Source of the DNA: Viola odorata
Taxonomy: Eukaryota; Streptophyta; Magnoliopsida; Malpighiales; Violaceae
Direction of reading: 5' to 3'
Length of the DNA stretch: 64,000 nucleotides
NCBI GenBank assembly: GCA_963691705.1
Contig: OY829543.1
Span: 44,462,855-44,526,854 of the forward strand
The notes under the pieces are model-generated. The model was given only the letters and a program-made list of their open reading frames with translations, was not told the DNA's origin and searched no databases. Within the stretch, counting starts at the first letter, position 1. Each line of letters begins with the position of its first letter. Both the position numbers and the translations under genes were made by a program. This document shows positions 1 to 11,444 of the stretch, piece after piece.

Positions 1-16
1 AGGAATTATTTTAAAT

Positions 17-39
17 GGTGATGGGCCAAGCCCATCACC
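17..39. repeat. Perfect inverted repeat in LTR
   Basis: Ten-base arms GGTGATGGGC and GCCCATCACC are separated by CAA, so the strand could fold into a tight hairpin. A comparable inverted repeat lies in the related solo LTR near 49367-49391 (arms ATGGGCTTGGC / GCCAAGCCCAT). The arms contain TGGGCC/GCCCA, which resembles the plant site II (TCP-type) core. Confidence 0.7.
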
Positions 40-568
40 TTTCTCTCATTTCCTCACGCGAAGGGCCGAGTGGCCCAGGTCATCATCTTCATCCTCTCGT
101 CACCGGCGCCACTGCCGGCGACGGAGGTGGCGAACCAGGCGACGGATTCGCCTGGTTCTTGGCTAGAAAGAAGTCGCTCCCTTCCAACAGAGCAATCATG
201 CCATCACAGTAGGAAAACGGAAACAAAACAGTAGGATTTCTAGAAGGAAACGAATAGATGCATATTTACATTAATTAACGAAATAATTAAACTAAGCCAC
301 GATAATTCAAACGAATGTTAGTAGAGTGGAATTGGGCTGAAAACAAAGTGATTGCAGCAAGTTTTGATGCTTAATTAATTGGCCAAGTATTAAACGAAAT
401 TTAAAGAAAAAACAAGAGAAAGAAATGCTTACAGTGGTGCTGCTGCCGGAGTATGGACGACGGTGATGAACGGGAGCGAGAGTGCGTGAGTTGGCTAGGA
501 AAAAGGAGAGGGAGCAGTGTGTTTTTCTTGCGATTTTTCGGACCCCTTTCACGAAGGAGAATGGCTTG

Positions 569-577
569 TATTTATAG
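569..577 (-). promoter_or_regulatory. TATA-like box of the partial LTR
   Basis: TATTTATAG on the plus strand is CTATAAATA on the minus strand. It lies about 920 bp inside the LTR from its 5' end at 1497, which is the position seen in the related solo LTR (TATA at 48869, about 870 bp in). Confidence 0.5.
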
Positions 578-974
578 CCGGAGAACGGGTGGAGGCTGGA
601 CGAAGGAGCCGCGCGTGGTGGCCGGCTGGTCACGGTGGCAAGCTAGGGGGAGGCGTGATGATGGCGGAGGGCTAGGGGCTAGGGAGCAGTTGGCTCGGGC
701 GAGGACTTCGGTCGCTTCCCTCGTGCGTTCACTGTGCATGTGCATTATGCACATTAAATCAAGGGCCATTGATCTAGTTGACTTTCCTAGGTTGACCAGA
801 TCAATGGCCATGATCAAATGGTCTTTCATCTGATTTAAACGGCCTCGAGCCGGTTCCCGCGAACAAACGTTCTGACTTTTTGAGCCGAAGGTACCGTCGC
901 GTAGAGAAAAATATGACGGGTTTAACCGTCTACAGCGAATGACGAGAATTTTTCGTTTAACGTGTTTATTTTCG

Positions 975-1001
975 CGTTCAAAAACGTGAAACGTTTGAAC
1001 G
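975..1001. repeat. Inverted repeat with 8-base arms
   Basis: CGTTCAAA at 975-982 and TTTGAACG at 994-1001 are exact reverse complements with an 11-base spacer. A related TTTGA/TCAAA pair occurs in the LARD LTR near 54898-54916. No function is known. Confidence 0.55.
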
Positions 1002-1575
1002 GAAAAATAATAACGTTACGCCGAAAATCACACGAATCGCTGTAGACCGTTGCGACCAGAAAAAAATCTAGCAACTAGTTGATGGAAAAATTTTTAAAGT
1101 CAAGCTATGGTCCGAGTGGACTTACTCGGGTATAATAAAAGCTCGAATAAAAATAATAATAAAATAATAAAAATACTAAAAAATGTGCTACAATATAAAA
1201 AATCCTAAAATTCATGTGATGACCTAAAACGAAGAAAAAATTAGCAAACGACTGCCGGATAATTAAAAATGTGATTTTTAAGGCTAAAAATATTAATGAT
1301 AATAATAATGAAAATACATGCCGAAAAATTAAAAATGCGATTTCGAAGGCTGACGATGCTGACGATGATACAAAAATGCAACGAAACACCTAAAAATGCT
1401 AGCGACATTAAATCAACTGAAAATGACTGTAAATTAGTTGAATAACAGAAATGCTAAAATTAAATAAAAATGGCGTCAAAATTCGGGTATCAACAGCGTG
1501 CCACGCTTTTTGTCACGCTGCTTTGCCACGTGTCAGTTGTTAACTGGTCGCACCTTTTTTACCCTCTCAGGGTTG

Positions 1576-1582
1576 TATATAA
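1576..1582 (+). promoter_or_regulatory. TATA box of the antisense gene
   Basis: TATATAA lies 174 bp upstream of the ATG at 1750, on the strand of the antisense gene. A pyrimidine-rich leader (CTCCTTTCTCTTTTAGCC and similar) follows it. A CCACGTG box lies upstream at about 1526-1532. This looks like an independent promoter inside the 3' region of the Tat element. Confidence 0.55.
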
Positions 1583-1749
1583 TACTTTCCCTATCTCCTC
1601 TTTCTCTTTTAGCCTCCTTTCTCGTTCGTTGTTACCTTCTAGAAAATAACTCGCGTCGCTCCTTCTTTTCCAGTCTGGGACTCTTGGTGTTTTCTTTTGC
1701 GAAGGTACATACGCCCTTTCTTTCTCTTTCTTTCTTCTCTTTGCTGGCC

Positions 1750-3913
1750 ATGGCTAATACTCGTTCTAAGAAATCTGCTGAGGAAGGAGATCCTCAAAGG
1801 TCTGTTGGGGAAGAAAAAATTGATAATACGCCCACCTCTCTCTATACTCTGCCTTTAATTCATCACAAATTAGGCGAGTCTAGTGTTCGGTTCCCTAAGG
1901 ATTATTCCGTGCATGTTGCTTCTGAGTCGCTTCGCCTGAACAGTCCTTTACCTGGTAATAGTAGAATGTTGTATGCTAAATTGTTCGACTATGGGTTTCG
2001 GCTTCCCCTTGATCCGCTCGTGAAACTGTTGCTGGCTGATTCCGACTTGGCTCCGGCTCAGTTGAGCCCTAACACGATTTGCGTTGTTAGTGCCTTTGCC
2101 GCATTGTGCCGATTCAAAGGGATTGAATCCTCCGTTCCTGGCTGGAAGGAGGGATTTTTCATTGTTGACCTGCCTAAGGCTTTGTGGAGGGCCGGCTTTA
2201 ATGAAGAAATTAAAGATGGGGCTTAGGGTAGTAGGAAACCCCTTTCTGACCCAGAAGATGGCTGGTTGAAGACGCTGCTTCAACTGGGTTTTAGCGTTGA
2301 CGCCCGTAAAGTGGTTAACGGGTTGGATATGGAGAAATGCAAAAAGGGTGAGCGTTTGGACTTTTTCCTTTATATTTCAGGGAAGTACTAACGCTAACAT
2401 TTTGTAACTGTGCAGTGCCTCCACCTGGTTGGGAGCCTGAGTATTTTCGAAGGAAGAGGAAACGGGAGCAAAGGAAAAAGGCGGAAGCCGAGGCCGAAGC
2501 TGTCGCAGCTGCTACCGCCATTGACAGGGAGGTTACCGCTGCTATTCTAGATACTGCCCACGCGCCCCCCCAACGAACTCGCGCTGCGAAGAAGAAGAGG
2601 GCTAAGAAAGCTAACGTTACACATCTCGCCTCTGCTCAGACCGTCGTTTCTTCGGAAGCAACAGCTGATACGGTCCCTTCTGGGATTCCTCTAGGCACCC
2701 AAGTACTCATTTGTTTCTCCTACCGCTTTCTTTCTTTCTACGCAGTTTTGCTTATTACGCTTTGTGTTATTAGGAAGTCGGTGCTGCTCCTGCTCACTCA
2801 TCTTCTCAAGGCGGTATGTCTATCGCGGAGTCCCTCATAGAGCGTCAGAAGAAGGCTCGTTATGAGCTTCAACATAGCCCTTCGTCGTCTACCGCTAATC
2901 CTCCTCTGACGACCCTTGGGGGCGGTGGTGCGCCTGTTGAGCAATTGCAAGGTGCTAGTTTCGGTGGCGATCCTCATATTTTTGGTGATTCTCCGCTCTA
3001 TTCTACTTCCGCTGCTGCAGGCTTTAACTCGAATGCCCTAAATCTTGGGGGAGAGGGGCCTTTTGTTCCTAGCATGAGAGGCTCCAATAGTCGCCCTCAT
3101 TCTCCTTCTACTCTGCTTTTTGTTCCAATGTCTCCGCCTACTGCCGCGAGGGGTGGCCCTGTTCCCAGCTTGATGGCTGGTGCCTCTACATATCTTCCTC
3201 CCGTTCTCCCTACTCACCAGATTGGCTTGCGCTCTTTTAGAGATAACGCTCTGCAATTTCCCGCGGATGCTAGCAGTGACACTATCCTCGCGTCTACCTC
3301 CTACCTGGCAGCTGAGATGATGTTTCTTCAAAGAGAGAAGGATGCCTTTGTGGCTAAGAGCCAACAGGAGAGCATAAACTTTCTCCATTCTCAAGTGTTT
3401 TCTTCCTTCTGCCATCTCCATTACATGGACGAGGAAAACGCCAGAGTGACGGCAGACGGGTAAGGGGAGATAGATAAGTTGATGTCTGAGCGTCAGGGTC
3501 TCCTGGACGCCCTTACCGCTGCCAAGCAAGAATCTGAGACTGCTAAGCGGGAGGCAGCGACTGCTAAGCAGGAGGTGGAAACTGTTAGGCTTGCCTTAGA
3601 GGAAGAGAAACAGAAGAGTATTACTTTGAACGAACACCTCTCTTAGGAGAAAGCCGAGTTAGATCGGGAGAGGCAGAGGAATGCTGAGATATCTAACGAG
3701 CTTGCTCTTTCTGCCGAGAAGAGCCGTTGGTACTTGAAGGAAAGTGGGGTAATTATGTCGGAGGCTTTTATGTACAATTACGGGGTAGAAAGCCTTCGTA
3801 TTGAAGTCCTTTCTGATTTCTTCGACAAGAGGGTCGCAACCATTTCTGATGAGGACTTCTATCGCTCAAGACCCACTCAGCAAGGAGGAGGCAATACATC
3901 AACTGCTCTTTAG
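1750..3913 (+). pseudogene. Antisense extra gene of Tat element (gypsy-type transposon domain, coiled coil)
   Basis: Three exons, 1750-2347, 2416-2702 and 2774-3913, are joined by 68- and 71-bp GT..AG introns and keep one frame over 675 codons. The N-terminal half carries the run FRLPLDPLVKLLLADSDLAP with a following AQLSPN, typical of the plant 'putative gypsy type transposon' domain (PF04195). A basic stretch rich in KRK/KKK and Ala/Glu follows, then a long coiled coil (KQE, KRE, EEEKQ repeats). Three in-frame stops break it: TAG 2224-2226, TAA 3461-3463 and TAG near 3644. It lies antisense to gag-pol downstream of integrase, as the extra ORFs of Tat elements do. The function of this family is not established. 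The exon joins are inferred from frame and splice sites, not from transcripts. Confidence 0.7.
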
Positions 3914-4408
3914 GCATCGTGCCTTATTTATTTTTGATTTTTTGTAGCCGGTGTGCCTTCCTCTATTTTGTAATGTTATTCTGTAATATTAACAATATTA
4001 CTTCTCTCTCGGCTAGGCCGCTGCTTTTTTGAACGGAATTTCTTTATCCACTTCACCGTTTGTGCTGTTGTTCAACCGCGGCGTTCGCTGCCGTGTTTCT
4101 CTTCTTGGAGACATGTCATTTCCGTAATAGCTTGACTTTTAATACAGGCTTCTCAGCTACATCTTTCTGTTACCTTGTCATTGTGTCTTTGGTAGTATTT
4201 CCGAGGGCGAGTCAGCGTGACTTCTGTCTGCGTTGTACTCAAGTCAATGCCACCCTTTGCTGTTAGGAGAGTTATCTAGGCTTGCTAAATTCAGGCCTGC
4301 TGCGACAATGTTGTTGTGATATGGATACCTCTCCAGCTCTACTTCACCGGGTATCAACCGCTCGGTTACTAGCTGGGGTGTCTCTTTTCATTCTAACATC
4401 AACGGTTG
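3914..4408. other. Non-coding 3' region of the Tat element
   Basis: Downstream of the antisense gene. It is T-rich with several AATATT/GTAATA stretches that could serve in 3' end formation of the antisense transcript. No coding or RNA feature is seen. Confidence 0.4.
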
Positions 4409-4995
4409 GCTTGGGGCGTGCCTCGTCTTAGTGAGCTGTCTGATCAGGACCGGGCATCACAAGGATAGGATTTTCACTCCCAAGCGCTGAAACCTCGCGT
4501 CTCTGGAGCGTGCCTCGTCTTAATGGGCAGTCTATGTGAGCACGGTTGACACAAGGATAGGGTTTTTACCTCCAGGATGGAGTTGCTCTCTCCTCGGGGC
4601 GTGCCTCGTCTTAATGGGCCGTCTTTGTGAGCACGGTTGCCACAAGGATAGGATTTTCACTCCCGAGGATATCGGGGTGTGCCTCGTCTTAATGGGCCGT
4701 CTATGTGAGCACGGTTACCACAAGGATAGGATTTTCACTCCCGAGGATACCGGTGCGTGCCGCGTCTTAATGGGCCGTCTATGTGAGCACGCTTACCACA
4801 AGGATAGGATTTTCACTCCCGGGGGCGTTGGGGCATGCCTCGTCTTAATGGGCCGTCTTTGTGAGCACGGTTACCACAAGGATAGGATTTTCACTCCCAA
4901 CGCTATGTTATGCCAGGGCGTGCCTCGTCTTAGTGAGCTGTCTGATCAGGACCAGCCATCACAAGGATGGGATTTTCACTCCTGGCATTCTTCAT
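4409..4995. repeat. Tandem array, 7 copies of about 76-94 bp
   Basis: Each copy starts with a variant of GCGTGCCTCGTCTTAATGGG. It continues with a GTGAGCACGG or GATCAGGACC part and ends with CACAAGGATAGGATTTTCAC. Copies begin near 4414, 4508, 4596, 4675, 4753, 4829 and 4916. The array lies between integrase and the antisense gene. The open frame across it arises from the repeat and is not taken as a gene. Confidence 0.85.
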
Positions 4996-5069
4996 TGCCT
5001 GCATATTTTCAGCTATAAAGTGCATGATTCATTTGTTAGAATAATACTGATATTACCGGATAAGGAAGA

Positions 5070-6820
5070 TTAGTTTCTGGCATGGTACAGCTTCAGCCGA
5101 GCTATGTTCCACGAGTTTTGTAGGGGAGTCCCATCGAGTGTTTCTAAGTGGTATGCTCCCCTCCCCACAACGCGGATGACACGATATGGTCCATCCCAAT
5201 TTGGGCTAAGCTTCCCCATGCGTTGCCCTGCTGCTCGTTTGTCTCTAAGCACTAGATCCCCCGCTTTAAGCAATCGCTCTCTTACTTGTCTGTTGTGGTA
5301 TTGCGCCATTTTCCTTTTGTAATGCAGGGTTTTTAGGAGAGTCTCCTCGCGTATCTCTGGTAGTGCATCAAGGTTAGCGCGTAACCTTTTTTCGTTAGTT
5401 TCCTCTTTGAAATGAGCCACTCGAAGGCTTATGGTGCCTATTTCTATCGGCGTGACGACTTCTGTTCCAAAGGCCAACGCAAATGGGGTTTCTCCCGTGC
5501 TAGCCTTGACAGTCATGCGGTAAGCCCACAAGGCAGTTCGTCTGGCCATTTCTTTTTGGAACCTTCCAGGTTTCTCTTGATGCCGCTAAGAATACTGCGG
5601 TTGGTCACTTCGGCCTGACCATTAGTTTGAGGGTGCGCTAAGGAAGAGAACCTTTGTTCGATCTGAAATTATGCACACTGATCTCTGAAGAATTGGCTCG
5701 TGAACTGTGTTCCGTTGTCGCTAACCAGTACACGAGGTACTCCAAATCGCATAATGACTTGGTGCTTGAAGAAACGCCAGATTTTCTCAGTGGTGATGGT
5801 GGCTAACGCTTCTGCTTCTGCCCATTTTGTGAAATAGTCTACCGCCACGACCACAAATTTTAATTGAGATCTGGCCTTCGGAAACGGGCCCAAAATGTCA
5901 ATGCCCCACTTGGCAAATGGGCATGGAGCGATTATCTCTGAAATCTGTACGACCGATTTTCGAGGGATCTTGGCGTACCCTTGACATTTCTGACAGGTTT
6001 TTACGAAGTTGTGGCAATCTCTCTGAATAGTGGGCCAGTAGAACCCTGTCCGAAAAACTTGGGCTGCCAGGGTGTCGCTGGCGACGTGCTGGCCGCATAT
6101 TCCTTCATGAATTTCTCGCAACACGTGAAGGCCTTCCTGCTCCGAGATGCACTTAGCGGACGGATGGGAGAAACATCTTCGGATCAATTCTCCATTGTAG
6201 TATGCGCATCGTGCTGCTCATTTCAGGATTTTCCTTTTTTCTGCATTTTCCACCGGTAGCTCGTCCTGCTTCAGATATTTTATCACTGGGATTCTCCAGT
6301 CGTTCTCTGCTTCCTCCACGCAAAGCGATACTTGATCTTCCATGAAAGAAGGTGTGGATAGCTCCCTGTAGTGCACATCCTTGGGTACGAAGGCTTCTAG
6401 GTTGGCCACCATTTTGGCGAGATTGTCAGCCTCCGCATTATCCTCCCTGGGAATATGCTCAAAGGTGACTTGGGTGCCCTTTTCTTGTATTTCCGACAGC
6501 TCACGTTTTACTTTGGCCAGGTATTGAATCATGATAGGCTCTCGGGCTTAGGAATTCCCTAGGACTTGGCCTATTATTAGTTTAGAATCCCCGCATATTT
6601 TTAAGCGTAGGCCGCGCTCCGCTCTCGTAGTGTGCGCAGCTTCGACAGAGAAGTTGTTTCCTATTCTGAGTCCTGCTAGCAACGCTTCGTACTCAGCCGC
6701 ATTGTTGGACAGCGGTTGTAAAATTCTGAGGGCATATCGTATCTTTATACCGTTTGGTCTAACCAGGAAAACTCCTGCGCCTGCTAACTCTTGATTTTTT
6801 GCTCCATCTACATGAATAAC
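5070..6820 (-). pseudogene. Tat pol: RNase H C-terminal half and integrase
   Basis: From 6820 downward the minus strand encodes the plant-type RNase H start (VIHVDGA split at the Athila-like insertion) and its AAEYEALLAGL segment. Integrase follows, with an HHCC zinc finger (HEGICGQH then CQKCQG) and catalytic D (GIDILGPFP), D (VSDNGTQF) and E (TNGQAEVTN). The C-terminal domain has LVLRDKRAAGQ and LSPNWDGPYRV. Breaks are in-frame stops near 6548, 6216 and 5669 and a frame change near 5550. The other half of RNase H is at 12839. Pol ends at 5070. Integrase would insert the cDNA copy into chromosomal DNA, but this copy cannot make it intact. Confidence 0.85.
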
Positions 6821-8209
6821 TGATGGTTGCCGAAACCGTCAAAAATAAATGAATACAATTCACCTATGCTCATGCAAATAAGAACAGTAGCACGTGGTAA
6901 AAGGATCATTCCTCAGGGATTCGGTGGACAATTTAAATTCCTTGTAAATGACAAGATAAGTAACAGGTGGTAAATACCAATATTGATTGTTGTGTTGCAA
7001 TTGCTTAAGAAACAGAAATAGCATAAAACAGTAAAGAAAGTGTGTTATGTGTGTGTTCAAATGTGGTAAAATTCCCAGTAAGGATTCGACTAAGCACACG
7101 AATTAACCTGATTGATCATTTATTCAAGTATTTTCAAGACCGTACTTATAGGCGGCTATAGAGACCAGGTGTTCACCTAAATCTCCTGCTCTCCTCCTAA
7201 ACAAGGCTAATAAAGAGACACTCTATTAGAAGCCCCTAATCGGTTTGACAATTCTAAGACACACTCTATAGAATTTAATCAAATGATTGATAATTCACAG
7301 GGAGAGACCGATCCCAAGTCTGGGATAAAAATCCTATAAACCTGACTCTATTCATTTTCTATTCTCATTCGTCAATCAGATAGTTGCCTTCGCATCTCTC
7401 TTTACAATGTAGACTCCAAAGTATCAAGAGAAGACTGTAATTAATCAAACCCTAATTGTAGATGATCAGACTTCAGTAGGAATAAGATTAACTTGACATT
7501 CAACTAAAATAAATAGAGATATAAGCTGGAATTTAATAAGAACAATTAGATCTCACAATCAATTATTCATGGCAATGAATCCTTACAAGGAAAAATAGAA
7601 TTTAGCCAAGCATCATCATAATAAATGTATAAAAGAGATTAAAAGCATAAAAAGGAATTTAATTAATTAAAGAAGAAAGCAAACAGAGTTTTTCATGCTC
7701 TGTTAATGGCTGCTGTCCAGAGAAAAGAGAAGGAAATATTCGGGAAGAAGGCGTTATATGTTTTTGTGTAAAAAAGAAGTAGTAGTCCAGAGATGCAGCC
7801 CTCTTCTTTATCCTAAATAATAATCCCTAAGTGTTTTCTTCTTAATAAAAGACTTAAAATAATTATTATCTAATTAAAAGAAATTGTTTATATCTCCTAA
7901 ACAATAGGAGATAACCCTGCCAATGAAGACTTCTAGCTGGAATTGGACTTCAGCAGAAAGAAATCTTCTAGAAGTGAAAGACAGTTGGCTCACGTTTGAC
8001 AAATTCGGAACTCCTTGTCCCAAGTCTAGGGCAAGGAAGCTTCTGGTGTAAAACAACTCTAAACTTGGCGATTTCAGCTCCTAATAAATGTTTTGCTTCT
8101 CAGCAACATAATCTGCACAAAGGAGTGGAAAACCTGAGAATTAGCAATATCATCATCCTAAAATAGACATAAAAGGATGACGAAAATAAGACAATTTAGC
8201 ACTCAATCA
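6821..8209 (-). repeat. 3' LTR of the Athila-like element
   Basis: On the plus strand it starts TGATGGTTGCCGA and ends CACTCAATCA. It is nearly identical to 11445-12833. Preceded by ATAAC (6816-6820), one side of the target duplication. Confidence 0.93.
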
Positions 8210-8222
8210 AATCCCCCACACT
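8210..8222 (-). promoter_or_regulatory. Polypurine tract of the Athila-like element
   Basis: The minus strand reads AGTGTGGGGGATT directly before the 3' LTR start TGATTGAGTG. It would prime plus-strand DNA synthesis. The same purine block precedes the LTRs at 19904 and 23188. Confidence 0.8.
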
Positions 8223-9674
8223 AACCTATGCTTGCCCTCAAGCATCAAAATTAAAAACAAAGCAGAACACATCAAAACATGACAGACACGAAGACCCAGA
8301 TCTCTTCTTTTAGCTGCATACCTCACTGCTGAAACAACCAAGACACTTCCCTTACCGAGTCTATGCTGAACTACCAAGGACCAATCAATACCCTAAACAT
8401 ACCCCATCCACATGGTATCAAGACATCCAACTTTTTTAAATTATTGTTGATTAAGGGACAAAGTTTACTACAAATTTGAGTCCTACCGAAGTGCAGTTCC
8501 ACCTAAATGTGTTTCTAGACCCCTGTGCCATTTAAATCACTTATTAGCAGATATATATTTTTTTCTTTTTCAAATCTTTGCCCTTTGTATTTTTACAAGC
8601 ATAATAAATAGCAGTGCTTGTTCTTTTTGGGCACCTAGAACTTCCACTTTTTGCTATCTCTGCTCTTATGACATTCCAACACATTTTTAATGGTACACAT
8701 TCAATCAGACGAAATTTAAAGCACTCTCAAATTTATAGCGTAGCAAGCCTTGTCACCCTAATCGAAAGTTAAGCCCTAGCTAGCTGTCCTTTAGACCATG
8801 TGGATAGTTAATGTTCTGAGTTCATTAGGAAATATGCCCCTTAGGTATTGATCATGTTACGCTCATTCACTCCCCTGGTACTAAAGCATAGACTCGATCA
8901 AACAAGTGTCTAAAATGTGGTTTCAGTAGTGAACTATACAGCCTAGGTCGAAATTAAGGTCTAATGCTATACACAACAAGACAGACTCAAACATGCACAA
9001 AAATTAAGAACAAAAATCACGCATCAGACCAGAAAAATCAAAAGAAATTTCAGCTAACTCATGACAACTCGACTCAAACAGACTGACTCAATCAAACAAG
9101 CTGACTTCAATCTCACAATCACACAATCAATCAAAACAGCATGCTCACATAAAAGTTCCTCTCCCACACTAGACGACACTTTGTTCTCAAAGTGTGAGAA
9201 AGGGAAAAGACTCGACAGAAAAGAAAAGGAAAGGAAGGAAAGTACCCGGGGCAATCAAGATTGTGGTGGGTCGGGTGGTTGATCTCGAAGCAGAACAAGC
9301 ACTCTTGAGTGTAGAGCTGCGAAGTTCTTCTGTTCTTCCGATTCTTACTCCTAGACTCTTATCCCAGGTCTGGGATAAGGCCTGGTTCGGGTCTGGCTGT
9401 TTGACTTGGGACAGAGGCGTCTTGCGGTCTATCTGTTTGGCCTGGGGCAGAAGCGTCTTGCTGTCAAGAAAATCAGAATTCCATAAGAAAGTTCCCATTG
9501 ACAGAAGTTTTATTGAAACGAAAATTACTAAATTAAAAGACTTAGGTTGCCTCCCAAGAAGCGTCCTGATTTATTGTCTTTGGACTAGACACTTCCTCCT
9601 TTATTTCAGGTGGTTTGTGGGCTACGCATTGCCCCACAGATGGACAGAGAAGTCCTCTTAATGTCAGCTATCCT
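8223..9674 (-). other. 3' non-coding region of the Athila-like element
   Basis: No coding signal. It contains a conserved Athila landmark in reverse (GGTTGCCTCCCAAGAAGCG near 9546-9564), which marks the junction after pol, and a second PPT-like block near 9159-9171. The stretch 8340-9000 is the reverse complement of the 3' region of Athila element B (22200-23040). Confidence 0.7.
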
Positions 9675-11291
9675 TCATTCAACAACCTCTTTGTACTCCT
9701 TTAGTATCCTTGCAAGCCTTTCTTCCTTCGATTCTCCTTGCAAGGTTTTCAGCTCGATCTTTGGTGCCTGCAAAACTGAAGGGAGAAGCATGTTTTTAGT
9801 GGTTGATAAATGCAGAATCTTAGGAATATTGATATCAGAAAGAAAATTAGAATGATCAAGCTCAAAAATAGTTTCTTTAATTTCTTCTCTGATTTCAAAT
9901 TTTTCCTCCAATTCTCCCAGCATTTGTTGATCAATGCTTCTGCTAAAAATATGCTCCAAAGGATTAGTAGCATTTAATTTCTCAATATTATCAGCGTTAG
10001 GATCAATAACATCTATGCAATTCACACTATGCATGTCATTTGGAAATTTCATGGCATCATACATATTGAATTTAATAATTTCATCGCAGAATTCCAATGT
10101 TAAACTCCCTCCTGCCACATCAATCTTCGCCCTTGCTGTCCTCAAGAAGGGTCTTCCAAGTAGCACCTCTGTAGGTTTTGTTGAATGCTCGTTGTCCATA
10201 TCTACAACATAGAAGTCAGCTGGAAAAATAAAGTTATCAACATGCACTAACACATCCTCAATAACACCAACAGGGTATATAGTAGACCTATCAACTAATT
10301 GAATCACAACTTTTGTTTCCTTCAGTTCACCAATATTTAAAGTCTTAAAAACAGTTAATGACAAAACATTAATCCCAGCGCCAAGATCACATAGCGCTAT
10401 CTCTATGCTCTTCTCTCCAATCTTGCAAGGAATTGCAAACGTCCCTCCATCCTTGCATTTGTTGGGCAACTTCTTCTGAAAAATAGCAGATACATTCTCA
10501 TTCAAGTTGATTCTTTCTATGCCTACAAGCTTTTTCTTGTTAGTACATAATTCTTTTAAAAATTTGGCATATTTAGGAACTTGAGCAATCATATCAAGAA
10601 GAGGAATATTAATAGCTACTTTACGAAAAATATCTAAAATAGCTTTTTCTTCCCTTACCTTCTTGATCTTTTCAGACTTGTAAGGGAAGGGAAGAGGGAT
10701 TACCTGCTGTTTCTTCTTGGGCAGTACTGGTGGTGGAGTAGGATTTACCTTAGCTGATTTTTCAGAAGTTACCTCTGCCTCTGTTTCGAACTGGTCTGGG
10801 ATAAGGACTTATGACGGCTTCTTTCCCAAGCCTGGGGCAAGGACCGTTCTGTCTGGAATTTCAGTCCCGCTCATTAATGTCATAGAACTGACATTATATA
10901 TCGGGTTGTCCACAGTAGTTGATGGCAACCTTCCTTGCTCTGGTATGTTGTTTTTCAGCTCTGCTATTTCTTTCTGCATGGCTGATATGCTAGCTTGAGT
11001 AGCTTGCATACACTGTTTGAGCATATCTTCCATCGGAACACTAGTGATCTGCAGGGGCTGTTGTGATTGTGGTGGCTGTTGTGGCTGTGGTGTAGTCCAG
11101 TTGAAATTCGGGGGATGCTCCCATCCTTGATTGTAGCTGTGGGCATTCGCCCAAGGATGTGATTGGAAACCGGGCGCTCCATATCCATATGTGGATTGTT
11201 TCATCTGATTTGCAATAGAAGCGAGACGAAAAATTACTGCATTGATTTTATTATCTATGGAGCTTAACCGTACCTCTGTTGCACCGGCCAT
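9675..11291 (-). pseudogene. Athila-like gag C-terminus and retropepsin
   Basis: One minus-strand frame runs from 11291 to 9675 with a single internal stop (TAA 10809-10811). The first part is the Gln/Pro-rich end of gag (NPQ-type PQPQQPPQSQQP), with PWANAHSYNQGW before it. The second part is the protease, with the DLGAGINVLS active-site loop (usual form D-T/S/L-G-A) and VLLGRPFLRTA flap-end motif. The frame stops at TGA 9675-9677, where a Trp is expected just before IADIK, the start of RT in relatives. The frame is open upstream of 11291 for about 15 more codons, so the real start was lost with the N-terminal gag. Confidence 0.85.
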
Positions 11292-11421
11292 ATAAGTAGT
11301 TGATTGTGTAGAACTATCCTCTGGATATGTTTTTTTTTCTGTCCTCTGTCTCTGTTAATCTCTGATTGCTAACAAGAGGACCTGGTCATAAAACAAAGAA
11401 ATTAAAATTAGTACCGATGAA

Positions 11422-11439
11422 TCCTCGGCAACGGCGCCA
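11422..11439 (-). promoter_or_regulatory. Primer binding site of the Athila-like element
   Basis: The minus strand reads TGGCGCCGTTGCCGAGGA, five bases after the LTR end at 11445. This is the usual plant gypsy (Athila) tRNA-primer site apart from one base. Confidence 0.9.
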
Positions 11440-11444
11440 AAATT

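Larger units (their letters stand above)
1..1497 (-). mobile_element. Partial large LTR (5' part), same family as the LARD LTRs
   Basis: Read on the minus strand, this begins at 1497 with TGTTGATACCCGAATTTTG. That matches the start of the solo LTR at 47998 (TGTTGCTACCCGAATTTTG) and of the LARD LTR at 55247. A TATA-like box on the minus strand lies at 569-577. The rest of the LTR is left of the window. No PPT precedes the LTR start (right of 1497), so this is more likely a 5' LTR or a solo LTR than a 3' LTR; a candidate duplicated target would be the five bases 1498-1502. Open frames inside it show no family signal and are treated as non-coding. Confidence 0.75.

Noticed and set aside
4409..4995. 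CRISPR-like repeat-spacer array
   Set aside because: Units are similar along their whole length, with no unique spacers, and the DNA is plant nuclear.
4536..5018. 160-codon open frame with repeated HKDRIFTP segments
   Set aside because: It is created by the tandem array 4409-4995; there is no family match and unit lengths vary out of frame.
9061..9661. Plus-strand open frames opposite the Athila 3' region
   Set aside because: Antisense to the element, without family signal, and not kept in the related copies at 22200-23180.
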